64,000 bases of DNA from Pomphorhynchus laevis. Taxonomy: Eukaryota > Acanthocephala > Palaeacanthocephala > Echinorhynchida > Pomphorhynchidae. The DNA lies in NCBI GenBank assembly GCA_012934845.2, contig WNNJ02001213.1:186001-250000 (forward strand), in the 5' to 3' direction. The position numbers and the translations under genes were made by a program. Within the stretch, counting starts at the first letter, position 1, and each line of letters starts with the position of its first letter. This document shows positions 1 through 15,300 of the stretch, one piece after another. Under the pieces are notes generated by a model, which was not told the origin of the DNA, searched no databases, and saw nothing but the letters and a program-made list of their open reading frames with translations.

Positions 1-318
1 TTATGACAAGATATGTTAAGTTAGGTTTACAAATGAGATCACATAATCTAAATTGTTTATATTAAATTACAATATGTTGCACACTCACACAATTATTCGA
101 ATTTTTACTGATTGACATTAAATTTGCTAACATAAAATAATACATTTAGCTCAACTAAACGTTTGCAATTCTATATGGAAATTACCTCCTTAAAATGAAG
201 GTGAAACAATAACGAAAAATTAAGCACGCGTTTTCGCTGTTTGACCCTGGCGATAAAGTTATCAATTGTAGCCTTAAGTGTCTGTGAATGAGCACGGTAA
301 GTGCTATCAGATTCAAAA
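1..318. repeat. 318-bp segment duplicated exactly at 20752-21069
   Basis: All 318 bases match the second copy in direct orientation (offset 20,751). The segment covers the intron after exon 11 and the 3' 133 bp of the exon. The match ends at 318/319. It starts at the window edge, so it may be longer to the left. Confidence 0.97.
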
Positions 319-371
319 TCATTAAATCCATTTCCAATTTGAATTAATTTTTCCGTATTTGCTAGAGATCG
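186..371 (-). CDS. trio: trio-like exon 11: spectrin-like repeat
   Basis: Sixty-two codons: NTEKLIQIGNGF then IDNFIARVKQRKRVLNFSLL and FHLHFKE. The RV-x-QRK-x-x-L-x-x-S-x-x-FH-x-H block is one of the best conserved in TRIO/Kalirin and made the family recognisable. Acceptor TTTTTCAG, donor GTAATT. Positions 186-318 of this exon recur perfectly at 20937-21069. Confidence 0.88.
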
Positions 372-3300
372 CTGAAAAATAGAAACTAGAGAATAAAAGT
401 AAAATAGCAGGATATTAAAAATATTCGTGGAATATTGCTAGAATATTTATTACTATCTTAGCGAATAAATTAAAAATAAATTAAAAATAAAAACTTGTCG
501 AAGAATCGACAAATTCTAATGGCAGATTAAATTATTGGATTACAATTGTAAAAAATCTTAAAAAAGCATTCAGGATTAATCTTTGCAAATAAAATATTAA
601 CGAATTACAAAACAATATTCCTTCGAAAATATCGTTACAATAAATTGAATTTGAATGATGATGATTGTGACGGTGTGATAACATTTAAGTTAGAAGAAAG
701 ATGGCAAAAATCAACGCAAAATTTATTGAATTGAATATTTTGATGCCTAGCTGGCATCATCTTCAGCAGTCTGAAATGAAGGCAAAAAAGTGTACCCGTC
801 AACATAAAAAGGAAGAAAAAAGTCAAAACAAGGAAAACCAGCGCTAATCTCGTCAATTTGCTATGTAATACCACCCAACATGAGATGATATCAATCCTTC
901 TTATTTAATTTGAAACAATTTGACCGGACACACAATTAACTTTGATGAAGTTAAAGTCCTTGCTTATTGACAACAAGCCTTCCAACGACAGATTCTTGAA
1001 TCACTGTTCGTCCGGGATCTCAAGTCGAAGTTAAATGAGAAGGATGGATATCATATCATGTTTGGTAGTATTACATAGCAAATTGATGAGATTAGCGCTG
1101 GTTTTCCTTGTTTTGACATCTTTATCCTTTTTTTCTTCTTTTTTATGTTGACGTGTACACTTTTGTGCCTTCATTTCAGATTACTGAAGATGATGCCAGC
1201 TAGGCATCGAAATATTCAATTCAATAAATTTTGCGTTGGTTTTTGCCAGCTTTCTTCAAATTTATACGCTGGAGAAATCAAGCAACTCCGAGAATCTGTT
1301 AGATTAATTCTTAAGCAAGGACTTTAAGGATTAATAAGCAAGGACTTTAACTTCATCAAAGTTAATTGTGTGTCAGGTTAAAAGGGAATGTTCAGCAACA
1401 GCAGAGTGAGCCGCCTGCTGTTGCTGAACATCATGCAGCTTTTTTTCTTCTTTTTTATGTTGACGTGTACACTTTTGTGCCTTCATTTCAGATTGCTGAA
1501 GATGATGCCAGCTAGGCATCGAAATATTCAATTCAATAAATTTTGCGTTGGTTTTTGCCATCTTTCTTCTAATTTAAATCGTTACAATGTTTTTTCAAAA
1601 TATTATCAAAACTAGCTTACTATTTATTTTTATCTTCTAAATTTTTATTTCTTGGAAAAATTAATGAAAATAGTCACGACATTAACAACAAAAAACTCAT
1701 CGTTCGTTATGTTTTATTCTAACTGTAACAAAGCGGACATCAGGTTAAAAATAGAGAAATTGTTCACATTTATAATTTGCGCCATTAATTTAAATTATAA
1801 TTTAAATAATAATAATTTATTAATAATTATAATAATTATTATAATTATAATATCATAATTAATAATTAATAATTATCAAATTATATAATAATTTGATATT
1901 ATTATTGTTTGATAATTGTTTGTTAAAAATAATTTATTATTAATAATTATTAATAATTTTAATAATTAATAATTTTAAATTATTAGTTATTTTAATAATA
2001 ATTTAATATATAATAAAATATATTAATTTATTTAATTGTTTAATTTATTATTTGTTTAAAATTAATAAATCATTTATTTATTCAATTCAGCATTTTGTAA
2101 GGTATTTTATCGTGAAAATAAAAAGTGTAATAATTAAATAAAAGAAAAATAAAGTTTAATAGATAAAAAAGAACTAACTAATATTTTTATAATAAAAACT
2201 CTTCTGTTTGATACAAAAATATATCTTCTTCAAAATTATTGCTAAATCTAAATTAAGGGCTATAAGCATCTTATTGCATTTTATTATATACCGTATTATA
2301 TAATACCGTAATTTATTAAAAATTATATATAATGTTTCTTGAATTTAATAGTAAGTAGCTGTTAATATTTGACAGACACTTTGCTGATAAACTGTTTATC
2401 TTTAATTTTTAGATTTAAAATTGGAATTTTTCTTAAATGCTTTAAAATAATATAAAATCTAAAATGTTGAGAAGGAAAATAAAATGCAATTCAAACAGTT
2501 GGTGAAAATAAAAATCTTACAGAAACTTTGCTTTCAAATTGTTCATGTTTTGTTAGTAAACTTCTAGCTTTGCCCACTGAAAATCCAATCGAACCCATAT
2601 TTTGCTGCATGTACGTTTCACCGCAATTTTCGAGCCACGTGACCACCTGAAAAATACCGATTTTATATACTAAATTAAGTGAAATTTTAAAAAATATTTA
2701 AGAATTGATTTTCAATGAAAAAATAAAATACGTGATAAGAAAACGTTTAAAAACATAAAACGTGTTTTTAAATAGTTGATGATGATCCATTTTATTGATA
2801 AATAATTATTGGAGATGGATCAAAGAAAAGAGGAAAACATTTATTTGATATTTCGCAAACTTCTGTTAGCATCTTCAGAATTTTCCGAAGATGCTCCAAT
2901 AATTATTTAAGAGAAAAAAGTAAGCAATACTTTCAATGGATCAATTACAATGGAAATCTTAAAATTTTAGATTTTATAGTAAAAATAAATACGTGAAAGA
3001 CACTATCTAAATATGTTATTGTTTATTTAATAATATAATAATTTTATAATTATTTCTGCCCCATATATTAATTGCCGGTCAAACGTTTAATAAAAAGCAT
3101 TCAAATAGACAAAATTAATATGGGCATTGGCTATTAGTAATTGCATTTTTATAAAAAATAAATAAAAAGCCTGTTAAATGTGTGAATGTGTGCACAGACA
3201 CACATTCAGACATTAGATAAATTCATAAATATAATTGTCTTATAAATTTATAAGACAATTAAATTTACTTAGAAAACTAAAATGATGGGATTTGTAAACG

Positions 3301-6300
3301 GTAATTTTGCAAAGTTTCTTTCGTCGTTTCATGAAATTAAAATATTAAAAGTGGTAATTTTATAAAAATCGTATTGACATCCTTCAATCCTGTTTTAATG
3401 CGTATAGATTGTACAGATCTGATTTAATCTTAATTGAATTCACGTAATTTCACGCATTAAAATATATTGGTGATATTATAATTAAAACATCTGTAAAGAC
3501 CATTTCCAAAAACTTATTAAAAATATGTATTCATCATAATAATATCAATAATGTGAATCATCACTGTAAAGATATTGTTAGTTATTACCTGCTCAATCGG
3601 TGAAATAATCAGGATTTTCTAAGTTGCAAAAGCTTATAAATCCCTCTTATATTAAGTTGCACCTTTAAAGTGACATATTTTTATCAGCTGTTATAAGATG
3701 TTATTATACTATATTAAACGACTTAATATAAAGCGGATTTAAAACGGATTTAATTGTTGTGTCAAGGTTACAAAGATGCAAATGTACCACATTTGTTATT
3801 TGTATCAAAACGACAGTTGATACATGTATTTCAGACAAGCTATGATAGCAGACACAAAATTATTCGAAGATGTATAAAGCTAAAATTTGATTTACATAAT
3901 CAAATGTATGAATAAGATACAAAGTTTTACATTTGAGGATAGATAAATTTTAATACAAAATTAATACCTCCTTTTTTATCAGTTATTATGTCAACATTAT
4001 CAACATTCAAATTTTAGTCACGTATTTAAAAAATCGTGATAATTGTGCATAAACAGTTTTGTTATATCTGCATAGTACTAAATATAAGTAAATGCACATA
4101 GGTTTTAATGTTTCAACAATTAAACTTAGATTGTACATTTAAAGCTAGAGATAGAATACGATATCAAATACGATATTCCTGCAATTCAAATCTAATCAAC
4201 AGAAAATACAAAAACGTACAGCCTGTGAGTCTGCCTTGTAGACCGCTCGCTGGAGTTTGCTTTGTATTACTTGCTTCCGTTTAGACCAGGTTTCTTCTAG
4301 ATTCTTCTGAGTTGGAAGCAACTTAACACGATCATGCTATTATTTAACGTAACTTGATTCCCATTAATGAGCACACAGAAAATTGAGATTATAATTTTCA
4401 AGTTTATAAACACTTGGAAATTTAAAGTGTAAAAAATATTTTAAATTTTAAACACTTTTAATATATTATTAAGTGTTTGTATTTTTTATTTTTTAAATTA
4501 TTAATAAGATAATTAATTATTAATTTATCAATTATTAATTAATTATTAATTTATAAAAAAATTAATTATTTATAATAATTAATTTTTAAATTAATTATTT
4601 TTAATTTATAAATCATTACAACTTAAGTTTTTGTGTTTTTTAAATTTAATAAATTTAATTGATATTGAAATATTTAATTTTAACAGTTTAATTAATATAT
4701 AATTTTATTTGTTCTTAATTACAACACAGAAAAAATGAATTTGTCTGATTTATCAATTAATAACAAACTCAATCTTCTACCTTCGAGCTAATGTGTATGG
4801 ACTCAAAGTCAAAACCATATGGAAATTAAAGTTAAATTCATATACTTCTAATCTAAGGACAGAAATAGTGTTAAAGTAAATAAGATATGTAACTTAATAA
4901 GTGTCTCCTTAGAATAGGTTATAAACTTACTTGACTGTGTCACTTACATACCACTTAAGACGCAATTTTGCTTGGAAAACGGAAAGCTAAGATAGCGATA
5001 TAATCGAGCCGACAAATACAACCATGATATTATAGTTTCACAGTTATTTTTAAATAAAAAAGGGAGTCTTCACATGTCTTAATATCGATTTTGACACCGC
5101 ATTTTACTTTTATATTTTGGAATTTTACGAGGAGAACGACATCTATAAACAAATAAGCGAAGCATCCGAAATAAATCCACATGGTCAAAAGTAATTTACA
5201 AAAAATACATTTCAAATGTCGAATTAAAATCATATTATTTTAATTTAGGTTAGCATTTTTATAATTAAGTGAAACAAATTATAAAATAGAACCAATAAAC
5301 GATTTGAATTTTGCAATTTCTAAGATATATTTTTTATATTGATAAGATATGTTATTCATTATATTATTTTTTAAATAAATAACATAATGAAATGTTATTA
5401 TCCATCACAATAACAGATGAATAACATTTGAAAATGCAGCAATAAGTTAGACTGATGAACCATTAAAATGTAATTGAACAAATTGTAATTTATTATTTAT
5501 TTGGACTTGTTTATTTTGATAAATCAATTTGCTTATTTGCTTATTTAATAATAAAAATCTGTCTGTTATTAAAAACTCTTACTGGTTGATTATCATAAAT
5601 AATAAATTATTAAAGAATTTAATAAGGAGATAATTAATAATGAATTTATTAATCACGAATTTATTAAATTATTAAGTAATTAATAATAATGAATTATTAT
5701 TGCCGAATAATTCAGCAACTTATTCATTATAACGAAATATCATTTTGTAGAAAAATAATATTTAATTAAACGTAAATTTAAATAAAAAATAACTACAAAT
5801 GTTCGAAAAAAATCGTCAGATATCTGGGTATTTAAAATTAACGTGTAATTAAACTATAGGATATTATTTTGGCACTTTGTAAATTAGAAATAAAAATAAA
5901 ATAACAAATTAATATAAGGAAAATAATTTATTAGCCCTTTGAATTCAAAACTAAGTGTATGCAGCATTATATCAATATTTATTCACGTTCAAAACGTTTT
6001 CACATTTTTAGTATTTATTAATTTATTGATTAATTTGTTATTAAGCAAACAACTAAAACAATCGATGAATGGAAAGTAACGCAGCAATCAAGAACAATAA
6101 TGTAATGATCAAGGGTACATTAAAAATAATAGTATTAAATATAAAATAATTTGATAATATTAATACATTTTAATATATTAATAATGAAATATGTTTTAAT
6201 ATATACTGTATTTGTATGTGTATATAATAAGTTTGTATTGAAACGTAAGCGAAACTTTTATAGCATAAGACAACATAATGAATCAAAACTTACATCTTGA

Positions 6301-9300
6301 ATAGTGTTCAAAATGTGTCTAGTTATTTGACCATATCCATTTGGAGGACAACAGTGCAAATCATTCTTATTGGTTAGCTCAATAATGGATTTTCCAAGTT
6401 TGCAAAGCTACAAAATTAGAAAAATATCAATAAAAATAAAAGATTGATAAAGTAGCAATGAATAATAAATTTAACTATACAATTTAAACTAAAGTGTCAT
6501 AACGCTACAGTTTTGTAATCACCGTTCAAATAGTTAAAAAGATTAAACTTTATTTGGATAAGTATTACTTTTAAATGTATTAACTTTCAAAATCCACCTG
6601 GGTTCTATGGTTTATGTGAAACAGTGTTTCCTAACATAATTTTTCAAGTGAATTCAGTAAGATCAATATTTATATATCGGTTAACATATATGTGCTAATA
6701 CTGAATATGTGATGGAGAACATCTTAGCGACGAATCCATCCAATCAGATGAGCATAAGGATAAAACCCACATGATTTATATAAAACTTTAATCAATAAAT
6801 TGCTATTTTTATATGAAAGATTAAAAAATATGTCATCGATTTCAATATAAATTTTTTATTTTTTCAAAGCTTCATATTTAATTGATCTGAATTTAAAGGT
6901 AAAAATTAATTATTTAATTGAAAAGTTAATAAATCAGGTAAATAAATTAATTAATGAATTTATTTAGTAATAAATTTATAAATAAATAAATTAATAAATT
7001 TATGATTTATCAATCAGTCAGATTAATTTATCATTCATCTTACTTTAAATTCATAATAAATTGGACAGCCAATTTTTTAAAAGCAACTCGATCTAAATTA
7101 ATCAATTTAATCAACTGAATTAAATCAACTTAATCTAAATCCATTTACCGATAAATGAATTGTGATTTGAAACTAAAACTTTTCTGATATGCTTTGACCT
7201 AATAGAGAACAAACAGTAAAAATACCACAACTTTCATAGCTAATTATCTACCAGCGAATCAACAGCATACCAACAGCATAATTAGGTTTAATTTAATAAC
7301 GTAAATTATAAATTTAATTATTATTTTAATAATTTAACATTTGTTAAATATTAATTGATATATTTAATTACGTTCTACAAAAATGAATTATCTAATTTAA
7401 TCTATTTATTATTTAATTAAAGGTTATTTGATTGGGGTTATTAATCAAATATATTGAAGTAATCGCTAATTAAGTGAAATTTAATTGATTATAAATTTAA
7501 TTAATTGAAGACTTTGATTTATAAATTTTTATTTTATTCTTCCATTATTTTTATCCTATAACATTGCACTTCACATTTTGATCTGTTAATAATCACTAAC
7601 AAAGTGTTATTCTTTATTACTTAAAATGAACGATATTAAAAAGCTCATTATTAATCTCAAAACCTTTGAATATGCAAAATTAGCCCGGAGCAATAGTTGT
7701 TGATGAGATGAAATAATTTTCTTTAGTGCGTTTACAGAATCATCGTTGTTTTCACATTCTAGCTCGGAAATCGGACTATTTAAAAGAGCGTTCCATTCGT
7801 AAACATGATCTAAAAACTGGAGAGCAGAAATAAAGCTATAATCATATTAAAAGTAAATACCTCATTCATAGATCTGTGAAAATGCACTGCACACATAAGT
7901 ATATCGGATCTCCGTTTGAGAAGTAAGCCAAATTGGGACCAGGCTTGCTCTAATTGTGAAAACTTTTTAACTATATCGGGAACAACTGATTTTAGTTGGT
8001 AACAAACATTACGTAAGCACTCTATGCTGTGTGGACTATCCTATCAAAATATATCAATCAAAACAGTATAAATAATAAAGTAACTTTCAACGGCTGACAT
8101 ATTTTTTGTGAATTAGGACATTTAATATATATTAAGTAAGAAAGATAATGTAAATATTATAAAACAATTGTGCTCGATAAATATTCGAAAAATTAAAAGC
8201 ATTTCGTAAAATATTATTTTATAAAATTTTGCTTTTATTCTTTTTATATCATTTAATGCCTTAGAGTCATTTTTAACTTAATATACATGTGTAGTAATTG
8301 TTACAGTTGATATTTTGATGACTATTTGTTTACAGATAAACAAAAAAATAAATACTTATTTACTAAATTTACTAAAATTTAAATATCATATTATAACGTT
8401 AAAAATAATAATTAAATTATATATAACATATTCTTTTATTAAATAGCAAAATGTATTATTCTATTTGGATCTATAAGATTTAATTTGAAAATAGCAATTT
8501 CATATTTACGTAACATTTAGTCACTTTTTTATGTAATTTCTTCACTTATGCGAACACCATAAACTCAAAATAATATTTTAAATTAATTTAAATTATCAAA
8601 CTTGAATTTTACTATAAGATATCTGGTGTACGTTCGAACATCATACCGAACTGAGCAAGCAACTTTTCACGAATTGTTCATGTGATGACAACAACTCCTG
8701 ACTGCATGATGTCTTCTGCCCGATTTGATCCATATTTATCAAGATAATCTGCTGATTGTGTTCAATCCAATCCAGAAGCTAAATAATTTTTTAAAATTAA
8801 TTTAATTTTACAACTAAAATCTATTTGAAAAATAGACAAGCAAAGCTCTTTAATTATAAAATGAATTCAAAATTCTTAATATACAATTCCGATATAAACA
8901 ATACAGACTTTGTTGTGTTGATTTCGCCTAATCGCAAAGTAAATTTCATAAAGATATTCTTCCAAGTGAATTAAATAGATATAACTTGATAGGAATTAAT
9001 TTATAAAATTAATTTATAAATTAATTAATTTATTTTTTAGGAAATAATCTCGATAGCCCTTTTTAATTATCTTCACAAAACATTAGAAATTATCAGAAAA
9101 TTGAACATTTAACTATCTACATTTAACTGCTGTTAACGAGTAGAGTTGAAAATCTTATTATATTCGATTTAAGTTTAGAACATCATATCAATACACTAAA
9201 TATTATTTAAAATAACTATCTTCGCAATATTGTGATAATAAATTATACTATATATTGTGATAATAAATTATACTATATATTATATTGTGTTATATATTAT

Positions 9301-12300
9301 AATATATAACATATAATATTTATATAATATATAATTATATAATTTAACATTATATAAATTAAATATGTGGAAAAACATGTGAAATAAATCTATTATATCA
9401 TAAATCAATTTATGAAATATAAATCGTGGAATGAGATAGACTATTGGCATGACGTAACAATTTTATTTTTCTAATCGGTTTTGGCCAATTTTAACGCAAT
9501 TAGGCGAATAAATCGCCAATTTCCAATAGAATAGAATTTATTTTATTTGGTGAATGTAGACGAAGCCACTTACAGGTCACCAATAGATAAAAATAAAAAA
9601 AATCAAATTCAGTAATAAATAAATTATAGTATATATTATATTGTGTTATATATTATTTTATATATTATAATATATAATACAAAATATTTATATAATATAT
9701 AATCATATAATTTAACATATCATAATAAATCACATCTTGTAATACATCACATTTTGATACAAGAAATAATGTCATGAAATAGAACAGAATTGAATTTATT
9801 TTATGTGGCAAATGTGGAGAAGGAGCCACTTACAGGTCACCAATAGATAAAAATAAAAAATCAAATTCAGTACTGTGCATTGACCAGAAATGTGTAAAAG
9901 ATGCAATATGTCAGGTTTATTATCGTTACATTGCCAACAATGAATTTTGGTTTTAATAGACAAAATATATACGCCAGAGAGATAGATGTGAAATGAAGAA
10001 AGATCAGATAAGACTTTGACGAGGGAGAGGAGTTTGATTCGAAGGAAATGTTTAAAGGTGCGAAAGGGGAAAAGAGGAGAGAATGTCAAAGAAAAGGCGG
10101 TATCATGCTAGTGGCCAAGAAACATGGTATACGTGAATGCCGTAACTAATGTAATATCTAAGAATGGCTAAGAAACATGTGCGAATGGATCGTAGAGGTA
10201 GAAGATATATGAACTGAGTAGTAGGAAGGAAGTTAAAGATAGGATGGAGAATCTGATATACAGGAACCAAAAACAAAAAATAGTAAGCGCATTGTTATGC
10301 ATTGAGAAATGCTAAGACAATAGATAGTAATAGATGGCAAGAAATATGATCAAGCGTTAGTGGCGTAATAAGATAGAGAAGCTGTGTGAATAACAAGTTG
10401 AAGAGAGCGTAGTAAGAATTTGGGTGAGTTGACTAGTAAGCTAAGACAATAGTCCAGTTACAATACGAAGAGTGAGGAAATAAGTTGTCTGCAAATGTGC
10501 GGATTAACTATTCTACGAATACATCGAAGGTCACGGAGAAGAGAAGAACGAATCTTTTAGTAAACAAACTGTAAAAGAGAACGATATTTTTTATAATAAA
10601 CACCAAGAAATTTTAAATGGTCGACGATATCGATAGGTTGAACATCAAAAAGTATGGGAAGAAAACAATATTGCGTTGAGAGGGATTTAGCCGTAAGACC
10701 ATAGATATTTCGTAGTTGATAATCATCTCTATTGAATTAATGTAATTGGAAACTACGATTAAGTATTCTGAGAGCACAAAACAATACCGATAATCCAACA
10801 TCACCGATATTGGAAAAGCGAGATTGAGAATATGTAAGGATGTCATCTACATATTTCATGTTGTGAAAACCAAAGGGTTGGTGATTAACTATATCAAAGG
10901 CTGCTGAAAGGTCGAGAAAGAGATGACAAAATGTTGATCGACAGAGATGCTAAAACTGCGATCGCAAGCAAGTAGCAGGTCATTTAGAACTTTATCACAT
11001 ACCGTTTCAATGGAACGGTTTTAACTGCAAGCAGACAGGAAAGGTGGCTACAAGTTTGAAGAGAAAAGACAGGAATTTACTTGAAATAGGTCGATACTTT
11101 CGAGAAGTTTGGAGATGTTTGGGAGCTTTGATATATGACGATATGATACTGGGATCGAGGGACGCTTCCTTAAGTAAAGAACGAACAATGCCGGCTTTCC
11201 AGTAAGAAAGGAAAGTGTCACATTGTTTAAGTTAAAGCAAAATAAATACATGATTAAACATTAAAGTATTTTAATGATGATGTATTGCAGTAATCCTAAA
11301 TTCAAATTTACACGCAATAAACATGTCGAGATTACGGGTCCTACCTTACAAATAAAATAGATAAATAAAATAGATCTACCTCTAAATATTCTCAGTGATA
11401 GCATTTAAATCAAACACTGATAACTCATTCATACAACTGTCAATAACTGTCAATTAACTCATTCGTACAACTGATAATCATACAACTCATATAGCACTAT
11501 ATTTCCAGCACTAAACTCGAAGCGTTTAATGTATTTTAATTCAGAACAATTTGTATTGAGGAATGCAAACATTCCTTAATGATGAGTTTATAAATGACAT
11601 TGAAAAATCGATGAAGTGAGATAAGCCATTACCTCAAATCACGAAGTAGCAAAATATATTAATTTTTACAAGAATACTTCATTAAAGCACAAAAAATAAT
11701 AAGATTGCTATTAAAGCGACCTTGTAGGCATTTATTTACCATAACATTGCAATAAACGATGTTTAAGATAAATGCTTAAAATAAATAGATCTATTAATAA
11801 AGGCACAAATGTAAAGTTTACTTAAACAAACCTTTTCGCCATCTCTCTGGAAATATTTCAAACGAACTGCACGCTCAAGACGCACACCACGTTCATGCCA
11901 TCTTGCAACGCATTTCTGTCGGGCACCAACGGCACGCTTCATGCAATTAAGAAGTTGCTGTTTTTCTTGAGGACATGCGATATCATTTAAGTAACTTGCC
12001 TGACGATAAATAGCTTCTAGAGATTTCACAATAGACAGAGCGTGCCTTCGATCAACATCAGAATGCGATCGAAGCAGACCAATTAATGTGTCCAAATCTG
12101 ACATCAGAAGGTGGTCTTGGTGTAAATTGCTTGCAAGAACAGTTACGTTAAATTTTGCCATTTTAGAGAGATGGTCTTCTAACGCACAAAGCAAAGAGCG
12201 AATATTCTAGATAAAATGCAAAATAATGTATTTTGTAAATAGATTTTGATTCATTACCATCCGGGTTTGGGCCCAATTGCCATAGTTAAAATTACAAGAA

Positions 12301-15300
12301 CCACCAAATTCTTGTAAAATCAAGGCATGATCAAAAACTTTTAACAGGCTATCAACAGTATGTGGACACACCTAAATAATTATTCACATAACCAAGTAAT
12401 CAAAACCAAGTTTTAAATTCTAAAATACAATTTAATATTTAATTTATAATTTAAGGTAAAAAATAAATATTAAATTTATTATTAATGAAATCAAACAAAC
12501 CTATTGATTATATTAATTATTTGATAACATTAAAGTTCATATATGATTTTTCTAAAATATAAGAACAAAATTGCAAATAGAGAATTACTAAATCTTAGGA
12601 AAGTACACGAATAAAAGGTTTTAGGAATAAAACGATTCTGTTCATTTTTAACGAAGTGAGCATACGTATATTTAGATTTTATCAAATAAAAACTAATAAT
12701 TTGAATTTAATTATTGGTTTAATAATTAATTTTATCAAATCAACTTTTCAATGAGGTAGATTCAGTACCAATACATTACTACAAGACCATCTAAGACCAT
12801 AATTTTCAACAAATGTCTATTGGATCACAAATGTTTTATAGTAACTCTGAGGAATTTAATAAAAGCCCAAGTTAATTTGTAAGACAAAATTGCCCATGTA
12901 CCGGATCGATAAAACTTAAGACAGATCTACGAAGATATAAAGATCTACGAGTCACAATAAAGTAGAAACACATTTTAATTAATTAATTTTACTAATTCAT
13001 GTAAGAAATTGATAAATCGAGAATAAAAATTAATTTATTTAATTAACAATTGAAATATTTAAAATAAAATGATATATAATTGGGAGATATAAGATAAGTT
13101 GTATTTATTAAAAATTTGAATTTTCGAAAACAAAAATGTTATCATCAGAAAAAAATTACATTATGAAAATTGCTGTTATGTACACGCTACAAATAAGTGA
13201 ATGTACCTCTATTCTGCTTAACATAAAAATGCAACGTTCACAATAAAACTTGAAAGAAAAAAAATCATTATAAGAATCGAACATAAATTTAATGTAAGAA
13301 GTAAAACTTATTATTTGAAACAAAACACAATTCAATGTTGATTTTCGCTAAGAGTATAAGATAATATCTCAGATAGAATGATTGTGGCAGCCAATGTAAT
13401 CTAACTTTACACTATTGTTCCGTTATTAAATGCTAATCAACAAGCATCACCATTATTTATAAACACAGAATTTAGGAAGCATCATGTTGTTGATAATTGC
13501 ATTAAGTTAGTTAAATTATGCAATCAAGCATAATTTTGTTTTTGAAACAGAAATGTGGATACTGGTACCCACAAAAAGATAAAGATGGTCAATTATTCTT
13601 TTTAGATGTAAATTTAATAAGGCCATCCGAAACATACTAAGGTATGTTTCGCACAAAATAAATCATTAACCTAAATTGTAAAAAAGGATCTGACATTCCT
13701 ACAATGTGGGAAATTTCCTGCGTGTCGTCATTATTTCTTAGATCAAAAGAAATATGCTCTAACATTTGACTTGAGAATAGAAAATATAAGGTGATCCGTA
13801 AAAGTCTTCTTAGTAGTGGATATCTTATACGGGTAATTGAAAAATCATATTTTAAGGCAAGCTTTTTGTTAGATCAAAACTAGTAAAACCTCAACTAGGA
13901 CGAAATACTTGAAAATACCCCATATACGTAAAAGTTGGAACAATAAAATATCAAAGAATGTCAACTGTTCCAGAAATAATACATAATTGTTTATTGTTCA
14001 TAATTTTTCATTATTGTTTATTCCAAAATTGCACATTTTAAATAAAAACATAAATAATATATCAAAATGTTTGAAGTTTCATTTCGATGCTTGAATTTTC
14101 TTTGGAAGCATTGCAATTTAAAATTTATATAGAATTAAAATCCATTAAAACATTGAATTTTGTTGAAATTGAACACGGTAATCAGCACTTTTCTAAGCAT
14201 AATATAAGCAGAAACTAACATTTCAGGATTGTTTAGCCTCGTCAGCTACTGATCCAATACCTACTTTTTGGCATTTTTTTATATTTTTAGATTATCCGGT
14301 TCATATGTTACTATCATAACATTGCATGGATAACATTGCAAACATGCAGCAATATGCCAGCAGTTAATTAATATTAAAATTACATTCATTTGCACCATAA
14401 CTTTTAAAATATTAACAAAATTTACTAAAACCGTAGATATGAATGGCAAAAATAAGTAGATAAAAATAACTAATTAATTCTAAATGTTTTATATATTAAA
14501 TAGATAACAAAGATAAATATTTAATTAAACGTATTTAATCATCATATCATTAGACAATATATTTTGCTTAAAATTTTAAATCTTTTTCGTTACCTCAAAT
14601 CTGTATTTATCACTTGTCAATGTCAACCATTGAACTTGCCAAAAGCTATCCGAGCGTATCAAAAACACGCAAACAATATACTGATGAAAATGCTCCTTAA
14701 AGAGAACAAATGAGTTATGATATCAATTAAAGGTTTAAATGCTAATTAAAAAAGTTATTTTATAAATGCTAACAAAGCTATACAACATTATTATGGCATT
14801 ATTGAAAGCCCAGATGACTTGTTAATAGTTTCTAATGATCGGGTATGATAAAGAAACTGATAACGGTCATCATATAGCAAGTTTAATTCGTTTCTTAGCT
14901 GATATTACTTATATTGAAAAATAGTTATATCAAAAAATAAAGATTGAACAAGGAAACGGGAATAGTTCGATTTTTCAAATATCTTTGATGTAATCAGGAA
15001 GTGAAAACAATTAATATATAAGCTTAATCTTTTGTAATTTACTATATTTTATTATTCCAATTGTCTACAAAGTTTTACAAATCAAGAGATTATATTAAAC
15101 ATAGACTTCGGCATTTAAAATTTTATTAATTTGCAAATGACTTGTTAATAGTTTCTACTGATTGGGTATGATAAAGTCACATTTTCATATCTAGATGACT
15201 ACCTTGATCGGCAGTATATCATTCAGTGGTAGAAAATAGTATACCAATGAATAAATACTCAGTCTACTGAATAAAATTTAAATAATTAAATAACAAATAA

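Noticed and set aside
5030-5233. 67-aa hydrophobic open frame in trio intron 8
   Set aside because: No homology recognised and not in phase with neighbouring exons.
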